Notes under the pieces: model-generated
Databases searched by the model: none
What the model was told of the DNA's origin: nothing
What the model saw: only the letters and a program-made list of their open reading frames with translations
Position numbers and translations under genes: made by a program
From: Selenomonadaceae bacterium
Lineage (GTDB): Bacteria; Bacillota; Negativicutes; Selenomonadales; Selenomonadaceae
Direction of reading: 5' to 3'
Length of the DNA stretch: 38,048 bases
Assembly (NCBI GenBank): GCA_017553205.1
Contig: JAFZMV010000019.1
Location: 1 to 38,048, forward strand
Shown here: in pieces, positions 1 through 8,167 of the stretch
How the letters are laid out: each line of letters starts with the position of its first letter
Numbering within the stretch: position 1 is the stretch's first letter

Positions 1-126
1 AATATTTCGCATTTTTTGATAGATAACATTCCAAAGTTGCAAAATCTGACAAACAAATTTTAAAAAATGTCATGGTCTAAGTTATTTTCCTCACAAATTT
101 TTCAGATTCGAGGAGAAAAAAATTTT

Positions 127-157
127 ATGAAACGCCCGTGTTTAGACGGGAGATGAA
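127..157 (+). other. Hairpin-bearing 26-bp insert between ribosome site and glycosyltransferase start
   Basis: A ribosome site (GAGGAG, about 111-116) is followed at normal distance by an ATG at 127. That ATG opens only a 9-codon reading frame, whose TGA (154-156) overlaps the ATG at 153 of the glycosyltransferase. The segment is bounded by ATGAA at 127-131 and again at 153-157. It contains a perfect hairpin, CCCGT-GTTTAG-ACGGG (about 135-150). This looks like a small insertion that displaced the original start. The hairpin resembles the right-end hairpins of IS200/IS605 elements, which is inference by resemblance. Eighteen bases (123-140) recur inverted at 25160-25177. Confidence 0.4.
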
Positions 158-1205
158 CATTTTGAAAAAAATAAAACACAAGCCGAAAAAATTAAAAATT
201 TCCGCGTGTTACATTGTGAAAAATAATGCGGACGAGTTAAAAATTTCCATTGAAAGTTTAAAACATGCCGCAGATGAAATTATTGTTGTTGATACGGGTT
301 CAACTGATAAAACTGTTGAAGTTGCTGAAAGTTTAGGGGCAAAAGTTTTTTTCAGAGAATGGGACGACGATTTTTCTGCACCGAGAAATTTGGCGATTTC
401 AAAAGCGTCGGGCGATTGGATTATTTTTCTTGATTCTGATGAATATTTTACGGACGAAACCAAAAAAAATATCCGTCCCATTATTGAACGGCTTGAAGAA
501 GTCAAAAAAACCGGGCTTTTAGTTCATCGTCTTAATACTGATAAAAATTCTGACAACAAAATTATAAATTCTGATTACTCCATGAGAATTTTAAAAAATC
601 AGTCTGGACTTCATTATATCGGAAAAATTCATGAACAACCTGAAGTCGGCGGAAAAGATTTAATAAACGTAACCATTGCACCGCCAAATATTTTGACGCT
701 TTATCATACAGGTTATTCGGGAGCATTGAGCAAGTCTAAGGCAGAAAGAAATTTAAAACTTCTGCTTGAAGAACTTGCGGAAACAAATAATCCTCAAAGA
801 GTTTACGGCTATATTGCAGAATGTTATGACGGGCTGGAAGATTATGTAAACGCAGAAAAATTTGCAAGACTGGACATAGAAACGGGCGGCACGAAAAAAT
901 TATTTTCAACAGGTTCGTATAGAATTATTTTAAATATTTTGTCGAAAGATATTTCAAGAATCGACGACCGCGAAAAATTTGCCGAACTTGCAATAAAAGA
1001 TTTTCCTGCCTTGCCTGAATTTACTGCAGAGCTTGCGGAATGTTTCGCCGTGAAAAAAGATTTTCAAAAAGCTGTCGAAACAATGAAATCCGCCATAGAA
1101 AAATTCAGAAACTACAAAGAAATTGAACCGACTGTTTTTAACGAGGACATTGTAAATTTTGCGGAAAAAAGATTGAAAATTTGGAAAGAAAAAATTTTGT
1201 TGTGA
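153..1205 (+). CDS. Family 2 glycosyltransferase with C-terminal TPR-like helices
   Basis: Probably transfers a sugar from an activated donor to a surface glycan or protein; the acceptor cannot be told. The N-terminal 100 residues show the GT-A pattern: SACYIVKNNADEL, IIVVDTGSTDKT, then FLDSDEY as the DXD-type metal and donor site. After about residue 190 the protein becomes helical with TPR-like spacing (AERNLKLLLEELAE, YIAECYDGLEDYVNAEKFAR), typical of the SunS-like, TPR-containing GT2 group. It has no signal peptide or membrane segment, so it is cytoplasmic. ATG 153 is preferred (350 residues). A GTG at 138 would also be in frame, but 127-152 appears to be an insert that may couple translation through an ATGA overlap. 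A GH32 gene follows 73 bases downstream. Confidence 0.85.
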   Translation: MNILKKIKHKPKKLKISACYIVKNNADELKISIESLKHAADEIIVVDTGSTDKTVEVAESLGAKVFFREWDDDFSAPRNLAISKASGDWIIFLDSDEYFTDETKKNIRPIIERLEEVKKTGLLVHRLNTDKNSDNKIINSDYSMRILKNQSGLHYIGKIHEQPEVGGKDLINVTIAPPNILTLYHTGYSGALSKSKAERNLKLLLEELAETNNPQRVYGYIAECYDGLEDYVNAEKFARLDIETGGTKKLFSTGSYRIILNILSKDISRIDDREKFAELAIKDFPALPEFTAELAECFAVKKDFQKAVETMKSAIEKFRNYKEIEPTVFNEDIVNFAEKRLKIWKEKILL

Positions 1206-1278
1206 AGGAAGAAAAATTTTTTTGTAGAAAAGTTTTCCGCAGGTTATCAAAAAATTTTTTTAAGGGAGGCAAGTTTTA

Positions 1279-2802
1279 ATGACAGATTTGTATCACAGCA
1301 CGCCTGAAGCTAAAGCAGTTCAGTCGTCAAAATGGTATCCCGTTTATCACGTTGCACCGCCTATCGGTTGGCTCAATGACCCCAATGGTTTCAGCTATTA
1401 CAAAGGTGAGTACCACATTTTTTATCAGCATCACCCTTATTCCGTGAACTGGGGACCCATGCACTGGGGACACGCCACAAGTAAAGATTTGTTCCACTGG
1501 ACTCATCAACCTATCGCCATCGCACCCGGAGCATTTACCGAAGGAAAAGAATGGTACGATTGGGACGGCTGTTTCAGCGGTTGCGGTTATGAGTTTGACG
1601 GAAAACTCTGGCTCATGTACACTTCGCAACGTTTTAACGGCGAAAGCGGAACTAATGCTTCTGCGAATCCTTCCGGCTATAATCCTTCAGGAAGTGCCGG
1701 CGGCGGAAACGTTACCGAGCGTCAGTGCTTTGCTTATTCGGAGGACGGAATTCACTTCACGAAGTACGAAAAAAATCCCGTCATCGATATTCCGAACGGT
1801 CACCCGATTATTGCCAATATCGACTTCAGAGATCCGAAAATTTGGGATCATGACGGAAAATATTATTGTGCAATCGGAAACAGAATTCATGATCGCTCTC
1901 GCACACAAATTGTTTTGTTTGAGTCTGAAAACTTCTTCGACTGGAAATTTAAATCCGTTGCCGCTATTTCTAAACCTGATTATTCTGAAGGTACAATGTG
2001 GGAATGTCCGGGCTTTGCACATTTCGGCGACAAATATGTTATGATTATTTCCCCGCAACATGTTCCGCCTCAAGGTCGTTTGTTCCACAACATTCATCAA
2101 GCAGGTTACATGGTCGGCACTCTTGATTATGAAACGGGCGTTTTTGATCATGGCGAATTCTTTACTTTCGATTACGGTTTCGACTTCTACGCAACAACAA
2201 TGATGAAAGATCCGAATGGCCGTTATCTTATTATCGGCTGGATGGCTGCATGGCAGAGTCCTTTTGCAGAACAGGAAGACGGCTGGGCAACTATCTTGAC
2301 AATTCCGCGTGAACTCAAAATGCGTGAAGACGGCAGAGTTATCACCGTACCGCCTGCAGAATATGAAAGCATGAGAGGCGAAGGAGTTCATTATAAAGAT
2401 CTTATTCTTGACAAAGCAACGAAACTTGACGGAGTCAAAGGAAATGTCGGCGAACTTCTTGTTGAAATTGACACGAAAAAATCCAAAAAATTTGCAATCG
2501 AACTTTGCACAGACGGCGAAGAAAAAACTGTTCTCAGCTATGACGAAGATACGCATGTTATGGCACTCAACAGAGATAATACAAGAGCAGGCGGAAAAGG
2601 TGTCCGCGAAGCGGATATCACTCCGTTTGACATTCTGAAACTCAGAATTTTCCTTGATAAGTCCTCTATTGAAATTTTCGTAAACGACGGAGAATATGTT
2701 TTCTCTACTCGCGTTTATCCCGGACCGGAATCAAATAATATTGTTTTCGTCCCGCAAACTGAAACTTTGGAAATTAAATCTGTAGACTTCTATAAGTTCT
2801 AA
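1279..2802 (+). CDS. Glycoside hydrolase family 32 beta-fructosidase (sucrose/sucrose-6-phosphate hydrolase or fructanase)
   Basis: Cleaves terminal beta-fructosyl bonds of sucrose, sucrose-6-phosphate or short fructans. All three GH32 signatures are visible: WLNDPNG at residues 31-37 (nucleophile D34), FRDP at 183-186 (transition-state aspartate D185) and WECP at 241-244 (acid/base E242). At 507 residues it has the five-blade propeller plus the C-terminal beta-sandwich (about 370-507). There is no signal peptide, so an intracellular enzyme acting on imported sugar is most likely. ATG 1279 follows GGGAGG at good spacing. A terminator follows directly, so it may be monocistronic. No sucrose transporter or regulator is adjacent, so the exact substrate is open. 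Confidence 0.92.
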   Translation: MTDLYHSTPEAKAVQSSKWYPVYHVAPPIGWLNDPNGFSYYKGEYHIFYQHHPYSVNWGPMHWGHATSKDLFHWTHQPIAIAPGAFTEGKEWYDWDGCFSGCGYEFDGKLWLMYTSQRFNGESGTNASANPSGYNPSGSAGGGNVTERQCFAYSEDGIHFTKYEKNPVIDIPNGHPIIANIDFRDPKIWDHDGKYYCAIGNRIHDRSRTQIVLFESENFFDWKFKSVAAISKPDYSEGTMWECPGFAHFGDKYVMIISPQHVPPQGRLFHNIHQAGYMVGTLDYETGVFDHGEFFTFDYGFDFYATTMMKDPNGRYLIIGWMAAWQSPFAEQEDGWATILTIPRELKMREDGRVITVPPAEYESMRGEGVHYKDLILDKATKLDGVKGNVGELLVEIDTKKSKKFAIELCTDGEEKTVLSYDEDTHVMALNRDNTRAGGKGVREADITPFDILKLRIFLDKSSIEIFVNDGEYVFSTRVYPGPESNNIVFVPQTETLEIKSVDFYKF

Positions 2803-2823
2803 GAAAAAATTTTCAGCAAAAAA

Positions 2824-2860
2824 ATCGGTCGTCAAAAAATTTTGGCGGCTGATTTTTTTT
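2824..2860 (+). terminator. Rho-independent terminator after GH32 gene
   Basis: A stem of about 13 pairs (ATCGGTCGTCAAA with TTTGGCGGCTGAT, three G-T pairs) is followed by a run of eight T. It ends the fructosidase transcript; the next ribosome site, AAGGGGG, begins immediately after. Confidence 0.85.
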
Positions 2861-2876
2861 CAAGGGGGTTTTTTTA

Positions 2877-5537
2877 TTGAAACCGATAAAATTAAAAATG
2901 CAGGCGTTCGGATCTTATGCAAAACTTGTCGAATTGGATTTTGAAAAAGGATTAAACGGACAAAAATTTTTTCTGATAAATGGTGCGACCGGTTCAGGAA
3001 AAACCACAATTCTCGACGCAATTTGTTATGCACTTTATGATAAAAGTTCGGGAAGTGAAAAAGCCGTTGAAAATCTGCGTTCGGAGTTGGTGCCTTTCGA
3101 CATCAAAACCGAAGTTGAATTTACTTTTGCACTCGGAGAAAAAATTTATAAAATCCGCAGAAATCCCGCACAAGTTATGCCAAAAGGAACTGCCGACATA
3201 AAAAAATCCGCTGAACTTTATATTGACGGAGAACTTGCAAGTTGTAATTCTCAGGAAGTTGACGAAATTATAAAAAATCGTATGGGTTTTAATGTTGAAC
3301 AATTTCGGCAGGTTGTCATGCTTCCGCAGGGAAAATTCAGGGATTTTTTGACGGCAAATTCTGATAAAAAAATGGGAATTTTAAATTTAATTTTTAATTC
3401 CGCTCTTTATGAAAGAATCGAAAAAGGCTTGAAGGAAAAAGCTGACGCGGCAAAAATCCAAAAAGAAAATTTGGTAAATCAAAAGCAGAATTTTTTTGAG
3501 CAGGTAAGAAATATTTCCAAAGTTGACGGAGATATAAATTTATCCGAACTGATTGAAAAATTTTCTGCGGAGTTTGCGGACTCGAAAAATAAATTGGAAG
3601 AATTAAAAATTCAAGCCGAAAAAGCTCAAAATAATTTCAGTGCAGGAAAAATTTTAGACGAACAGTTTAAAAATTTTGAAACAGCTGAAAAAAATTTTGT
3701 CGCGGCTGAAAAAGAACTTGAAAAAATTTCTTCCGACTTTGAAAAATCTAAAATCGAATACGAAAAAAGAGAAAATGAAAACTCACTCCGCAACGAACTA
3801 AACGAAAAAATCTCCGAGTTGAAAAAAATTCAAAAATCTTTTGCCGAATATCAAAATAAAAAATCAGCTCTCGAAAAAGCCGAAACCGAAGAAAAATCTG
3901 CAAAAGAAAAAATTCAGACTCTTGAAGCCACACAAAAAAAATGTCAGGAACGTCTTGAAGAATTGAGGAAAAATATTGATTCTTTGAACGGTGCGGAAGT
4001 GAAATTTAAAGTCGCCGAAAATGATTTGAAAAAATCTTGCAACAAGCAGGACAACATTAACGAACTTAAACGACTGGAAAAAGAGTTGGGAAATTCTCAA
4101 AAACGTTTGTCAGTTGCAGAAAAAAATTATGATGACGCGTTGAAAGAATTGAATCGGCTGAAACTTTTGCAAAAAATGTGTACGGCGGCATCTCTTGCAA
4201 AAAATCTTCAGGACGGTGAGTCCTGTCCTGTTTGCGGTTCGACTTCTCACCCGAATCTTGCGGTAACTGATGAAATTATTCCGACTGATGAAGAAATTCA
4301 GCAGAGTGAAAAATTTTTAGACAAAAAAAATATTGAAAAAAATTCTGCGGTGAACGGGATTGCAACGATAAAAGGCAAAATTGCAATTCAAACTGCCATA
4401 ATAAAAAAACTTTCTGATGTTTTGGATTTAGACGAGGCTCAAAAAATTTTTGACGTGGCAAAAGAAAATTTCGACAAGCTGACCAAAGATAAAAAAAATT
4501 TGCAGAGCGGAGAAAGTTTCACCGAAACAAAGCGTCTTGAGTTGGAGAAGGCACAGCAAATTTTTCAAAATGCCGTAAAAAATTCTGCGAATCTTCGCGG
4601 AGTCGTCGAAACGTTGAAAGAAAATATTCCCGCCGAATATGTTGACAATCCGAAGAAAATTTCCGACGATTTAAATAAAAATATTGAAGAAAAAAATATT
4701 TTGGACGCGGCATGGGAAAAGGCTCAAAAAAATTTTCAAAAACTGAGTAATTTGAAATCAAATCAGGAAGGAAAAATTAAATCTGCCGAAACTGCTAAGA
4801 ATGACGCGGCTGAAAAAATTTCCGGAAAAGTTAAGCCGAATATTTTTGAGTTGAAAAAATCTGCTGATGATGCGGGAAATTTTTATACTGACGGAGTGAA
4901 AAAGACTTCCGATTTTGAAAATAAATTAAAACGTCTGCAAGAAATTTCTTCAGGTCTTGAAAATGTTGAAAAACTTTTGAAAACAGCGGAGAAAAATTTT
5001 CAAATTTGGTCACGGCTGTCAGATACTGCAAATGCAAAAAATTCTGCAAAAATGAGTTTTCAAACTTATTATTTAAATGCAATGTTTCAGGACGTTATCC
5101 GCGAAGCAAATGAACGGCTGGAAAAAATGAGTGTCGGGCGTTATCAATTCAAAAATATGGAAGGTGCGAAAAAACACGCAAAAAAAGCCGGTCTGGATTT
5201 GGAAATTTTGGACGCATACACAGGAAAATCCCGTCCTGTCGAAACACTTTCCGGTGGAGAATCTTTTTTGGCGGCGTTGTCTTTGGCTTTAGGTTTGGCG
5301 GCGGTCGTGAAAAATTCTGCGGGCGGAATAAATCTTGACACAATTTTTATTGATGAGGGTTTCGGCTCTCTTGACAGTGAAACTTTGGATTTTGCGATGA
5401 GTGCTTTAACCGATTTGCAAAATGACAGCGGACGACTTATCGGAATTATTTCCCACGTCGAAGAACTTAAACAGAGAATTCCTGCACGCCTTGATGTCAT
5501 AAAAAATAAATCTGGCAGTACCGCAAAATTTATTTAA
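2877..5537 (+). CDS. sbcC: SbcC/Rad50-type nuclease ATPase subunit
   Basis: SMC-like ATPase that, with the nuclease SbcD, processes DNA ends and hairpins. Of 886 residues, the N-terminal lobe has Walker A GATGSGKT (36-43). It is followed by a very long Lys/Glu-rich coiled coil interrupted by the zinc-hook CPVC (C450, C453). The C-terminal lobe has the ABC signature LSGGES (791-796) and Walker B IFIDEG (823-828). The start is TTG 2877, preceded by AAGGGGG; no ATG is better placed. In most bacteria sbcD lies directly upstream and overlaps; here the upstream gene is a GH32 enzyme with its own terminator, so the partner must lie elsewhere. The coiled coil is longer in low-complexity A-rich codons than elsewhere but reads without interruption. 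Confidence 0.93.
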   Translation: MKPIKLKMQAFGSYAKLVELDFEKGLNGQKFFLINGATGSGKTTILDAICYALYDKSSGSEKAVENLRSELVPFDIKTEVEFTFALGEKIYKIRRNPAQVMPKGTADIKKSAELYIDGELASCNSQEVDEIIKNRMGFNVEQFRQVVMLPQGKFRDFLTANSDKKMGILNLIFNSALYERIEKGLKEKADAAKIQKENLVNQKQNFFEQVRNISKVDGDINLSELIEKFSAEFADSKNKLEELKIQAEKAQNNFSAGKILDEQFKNFETAEKNFVAAEKELEKISSDFEKSKIEYEKRENENSLRNELNEKISELKKIQKSFAEYQNKKSALEKAETEEKSAKEKIQTLEATQKKCQERLEELRKNIDSLNGAEVKFKVAENDLKKSCNKQDNINELKRLEKELGNSQKRLSVAEKNYDDALKELNRLKLLQKMCTAASLAKNLQDGESCPVCGSTSHPNLAVTDEIIPTDEEIQQSEKFLDKKNIEKNSAVNGIATIKGKIAIQTAIIKKLSDVLDLDEAQKIFDVAKENFDKLTKDKKNLQSGESFTETKRLELEKAQQIFQNAVKNSANLRGVVETLKENIPAEYVDNPKKISDDLNKNIEEKNILDAAWEKAQKNFQKLSNLKSNQEGKIKSAETAKNDAAEKISGKVKPNIFELKKSADDAGNFYTDGVKKTSDFENKLKRLQEISSGLENVEKLLKTAEKNFQIWSRLSDTANAKNSAKMSFQTYYLNAMFQDVIREANERLEKMSVGRYQFKNMEGAKKHAKKAGLDLEILDAYTGKSRPVETLSGGESFLAALSLALGLAAVVKNSAGGINLDTIFIDEGFGSLDSETLDFAMSALTDLQNDSGRLIGIISHVEELKQRIPARLDVIKNKSGSTAKFI

Positions 5538-5564
5538 ATTTGTAGTCTTTGTGCTTTCATTATA

Positions 5565-5595
5565 CTCCGTTTCATTACGGAGCATTTTTATTTTC
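5565..5595 (+). terminator. Terminator after sbcC
   Basis: CTCCGT-TTCATT-ACGGAG hairpin followed by a T-rich tail. The stem is short (6 bp) but well placed 28 bases after the sbcC stop. Confidence 0.65.
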
Positions 5596-5639
5596 TCAGC
5601 AAATAACAACAAATTTTTTGAGAAAAATTTTCCTGCAAA

Positions 5640-5668
5640 TTGACAATCCATTTCGCACAATATAAAAT
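5640..5668 (+). promoter_or_regulatory. Sigma-70-type promoter for SIS/fur/SPFH operon
   Basis: TTGACA (5640-5645), a 17-base spacer and TAAAAT (5663-5668) match the housekeeping consensus closely. Transcription would start near 5675, only a few bases before the first ATG of the SIS-domain gene. This bears on which start codon that gene uses. Confidence 0.7.
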
Positions 5669-5680
5669 TTTGTTCAATTT

Positions 5681-6352
5681 ATGAAAGGAATGATTTTTAT
5701 CAAAAAGAGTACCGCCAAAAAAATTGATGAGCTTGTTACGCGTTATCCGGAATTGGAAATTTGCCGCGAAGATTTAATTACGGCTGTAGAAAAAATTTGC
5801 GAATGTTTTCGCGGCGGAAATAAATTGATAACCTGCGGAAATGGAGGAAGTGCGGCTGATGCTCAGCATATTGTCGGAGAACTTATGAAAGGTTTTCTGA
5901 TGAAAAGAAAAATTGAAAAATTTAACGCGGAATTTGTGAAACGTGCAGAAGAACTTTTTCCGAGTGACGTAAATTATTTTAAAGCAAATTTACAATGTGC
6001 TTTGCCTGCAGTTTCTCTTGTCGGTGAAACGGCTTTGACAACTGCTTATTCAAACGATAACGCACCTGATTTGGCTTTTGCACAGCAGGTTTTGGGAATA
6101 GGAAAGCAGGGCGACGTTTTACTTGCAATTTCTACTTCGGGAAAATCTGAAAATGTTATTTATGCCGCTGAAGTTGCAAAAGTCATGGGAATAACTTCAA
6201 TCGCAATGACAGGACGACACGGCGGAAGATTGAAACATATTTCAGATTTTGCAGTTTGTGTTCCCGCTGATTCTTCGTACACTGTACAGGAATTTCATTT
6301 GCCGATTTATCACATGATTTGTCTTGCGGCTGAAAATGAATTTTTCGGCTGA
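5681..6352 (+). CDS. SIS-domain sugar-phosphate isomerase, GmhA-like
   Basis: SIS domain protein resembling sedoheptulose-7-phosphate isomerase (GmhA), which makes the first heptose intermediate for surface glycans. The phosphate-binding loop TCGNGGSAADAQHIVGEL lies near residues 50-67 and a second SIS motif, LLAISTSGKSENV, near 150. It has 223 residues, against about 190 for GmhA; the extra residues are mainly an insertion after the first motif (KRKIEKFNAEFVKRAEELF). Its start is unclear. ATG 5681 is only about 6 bases from the predicted transcription start. The only ribosome site, AAAGGA (5684-5689), lies inside the frame, directly before ATG 5690, and would better serve a rare ATC near 5699. 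The function in heptose synthesis is family knowledge, as no other heptose gene is nearby. Confidence 0.8.
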   Translation: MKGMIFIKKSTAKKIDELVTRYPELEICREDLITAVEKICECFRGGNKLITCGNGGSAADAQHIVGELMKGFLMKRKIEKFNAEFVKRAEELFPSDVNYFKANLQCALPAVSLVGETALTTAYSNDNAPDLAFAQQVLGIGKQGDVLLAISTSGKSENVIYAAEVAKVMGITSIAMTGRHGGRLKHISDFAVCVPADSSYTVQEFHLPIYHMICLAAENEFFG

Positions 6353-6388
6353 AAATTTTTTTGCTGTTGAGAGGAGGAAAAAAATTTT

Positions 6389-6841
6389 ATGAGAGAACTT
6401 TTTGAACCGAAAGATTTACGCAAAAAACTGTCGGAAAATAATTACAAAATGACTCCGCAGAGAAAAGGAATTTTGCAGGTTTTTGTGGATTATCCCGAAG
6501 AACATTTGAGTGCAGAAGAAGTTCATGAAATTTTGCAGAAAGAAGATTTTGATTTCGGATTGGCAACGGTTTACAGAAATGTTGAACTTTTGAACGAGCT
6601 GGGAATTTTGGCAAAAGTTGATTTTGGGGACGGTTGCACACGCTACGAACTCAGCACGACAGATCCCGAAGTTCACGATCATCATCATTTAATTTGCATG
6701 AACTGCAAAAAAGTTATTGAGTTTGAGGAAGATTTACTTGAAGGGTTGGAAAGTTTTATTGAAGAAAAATCAGGTTTTAAAATCGTGAATCACGAAGTAA
6801 AATTTTTCGGCTATTGTTCCAAATGTAAAAATAAAATTTGA
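6389..6841 (+). CDS. Fur-family metal-dependent transcriptional regulator
   Basis: Winged-helix repressor of the Fur/PerR/Zur family. The recognition region FGLATVYRNVELLNELG is at residues 56-72. The metal-binding HDHHH is at 96-100. Structural zinc pairs are CMNC (C103, C106) and CSKC (C143, C146). Its 150 residues are the usual family length. A strong GAGGAGG site precedes ATG 6389. It lies 36 bases after the SIS gene with no terminator between, and runs directly into the SPFH gene, so it is probably in the same operon. Whether it senses iron, zinc or peroxide cannot be decided from sequence alone. Confidence 0.93.
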   Translation: MRELFEPKDLRKKLSENNYKMTPQRKGILQVFVDYPEEHLSAEEVHEILQKEDFDFGLATVYRNVELLNELGILAKVDFGDGCTRYELSTTDPEVHDHHHLICMNCKKVIEFEEDLLEGLESFIEEKSGFKIVNHEVKFFGYCSKCKNKI

Positions 6842-6856
6842 TTGGAGGAATTTAAA

Positions 6857-8152
6857 ATGGGTTTGATTCAAGCGGCATTGAGTGCGGCAGGTGGAGTTCT
6901 CGGAGATCAGTGGAAGGAATTTTTTTATTGTGACAGTTTAAGCCCTGAAGTTTTGGTCGCGAAAGGTCACAGACGTACAGGTCGCGGAAGTTCCAACAAG
7001 GGCGACGACAATATTATTACTCAAGGTTCAGTCATTTCCGTAAATAACGGACAGTGCATGGTTATTGTAGAGCAGGGAAAAGTTGTAGATTTTTGTTCGG
7101 AGCCGGGCGAATACACTTATGACAGAAACACAGAGCCTTCTCTTTTTACAGCGAAAGGAACTTTGGCGGAAAATATTCAAGAAATTTTCTTTCAAATCGG
7201 CAAGCGTTTTACTTTCGGAGGAGATACCGGAAAAGATCAACGCATTTATTATTTTAACGTCAAAGAAATTACCGGCAACAAATACGGAACTCCCAGCCCG
7301 ATTCCTTTCCGTGTAGTCGATAATAATATTGGTCTTGATGTAGATATTTCAATAAAATGTTTCGGTTCGTACAGTTATAAAATTGTCAATCCGATTTTGT
7401 TTTATACAAATGTTTGCGGAAATGTTTCAGACGTTTATAACCGTTCGGAAATTGATGCACAACTTAAAACCGAATTGATGACGGCTCTTCAGCCCGCCTT
7501 TGCAAAAATTTCTGAAATGGGTATTCGTTACAGTTCACTGCCCGCACATACTCAAGAAATTGCCGACGCATTAAATGAAGTTCTCAGCAAAAAATGGGGA
7601 GAACTTCGCGGACTTCAAGTTGTTTCTTTCGGCGTTTCAAATGTCAGTGCCAACGAAGAAGATGCGGCAATGATTAAAGAAATGCAACGTAACGGAGCTT
7701 TAAGAAATCCTGCAATGGCGGCGGCTCATTTGACGGGAGCTCAGGCAAGTGCCATGCAGGCGGCGGCAAATAATTCTGCGGGAGCAATGACTGGATTTAT
7801 GGGAATGAACATGGCGGCTCAAGCAGGCGGAGCAAATGCCGCAAATCTTTTTGGAATTGCTCAACAACAACAGCAGGCTTGGATGGAACAGCAGAATCAA
7901 TCAAAACCGAAAGCCGACGATTGGAAATGTTCAAGTTGCGGACATGAAGGCAACAAAGGAAAATTCTGTGCTGAATGTGGAAGTCCGAAACCTGTTTCAA
8001 ATGAGTGGACATGTTCATGCGGAGCAGTCAATAAAGGAAAATTCTGTGCTGAATGTGGAAAACCGAAACCCGTTTCTGATGAGTGGACATGTTCATGCGG
8101 AGCGGTAAACAAAGGAAGATTCTGTGCGGAGTGCGGAAAGCCGAAAAGCTGA
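6857..8152 (+). CDS. SPFH-domain (YdjI-like) protein with three C-terminal zinc ribbons
   Basis: Resembles B. subtilis YdjI, an SPFH/virion-core-like protein that works with YdjG, YdjH and PspA at stressed membranes. The SPFH region covers about residues 20-280 (SPEVLVAKGHRR, VDFCSEPGEYTYD, FGVSNVSANEEDAAMIKEMQ). It is followed by an Ala/Gln-rich linker (290-355), then three tandem zinc ribbons. The first has WKCSSCG; the others have CSCG; all end KG(K/R)FCAECG. ATG 6857 is used because GGAGG lies just upstream. There is no transmembrane segment, so membrane recruitment would depend on partners. The YdjG-like and YdjH-like genes lie 2 kb downstream, separated by a decayed gene. No pspA is visible. 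Confidence 0.85.
   Translation: MGLIQAALSAAGGVLGDQWKEFFYCDSLSPEVLVAKGHRRTGRGSSNKGDDNIITQGSVISVNNGQCMVIVEQGKVVDFCSEPGEYTYDRNTEPSLFTAKGTLAENIQEIFFQIGKRFTFGGDTGKDQRIYYFNVKEITGNKYGTPSPIPFRVVDNNIGLDVDISIKCFGSYSYKIVNPILFYTNVCGNVSDVYNRSEIDAQLKTELMTALQPAFAKISEMGIRYSSLPAHTQEIADALNEVLSKKWGELRGLQVVSFGVSNVSANEEDAAMIKEMQRNGALRNPAMAAAHLTGAQASAMQAAANNSAGAMTGFMGMNMAAQAGGANAANLFGIAQQQQQAWMEQQNQSKPKADDWKCSSCGHEGNKGKFCAECGSPKPVSNEWTCSCGAVNKGKFCAECGKPKPVSDEWTCSCGAVNKGRFCAECGKPKS
7919..8149 (+). repeat. Tandem zinc-ribbon repeat within SPFH gene
   Basis: Three consecutive copies of a zinc-ribbon unit. The last two are nearly identical 78-base units encoding 26 residues (EWTCSCGAVNKGKFCAECG plus a PKPVSD linker). 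The first copy is 28 residues and more divergent. The near-identity at DNA level suggests recent duplication or gene conversion. Confidence 0.8.
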
Positions 8153-8167
8153 GGAGCAAAATAATTT

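Noticed and set aside
1687..2556. Long minus-strand open frame (289 codons) opposite the GH32 gene
   Set aside because: The plus strand carries all GH32 motifs with a ribosome site; the reverse frame has no family motif and is Phe/Asn-rich as expected of an antisense shadow.
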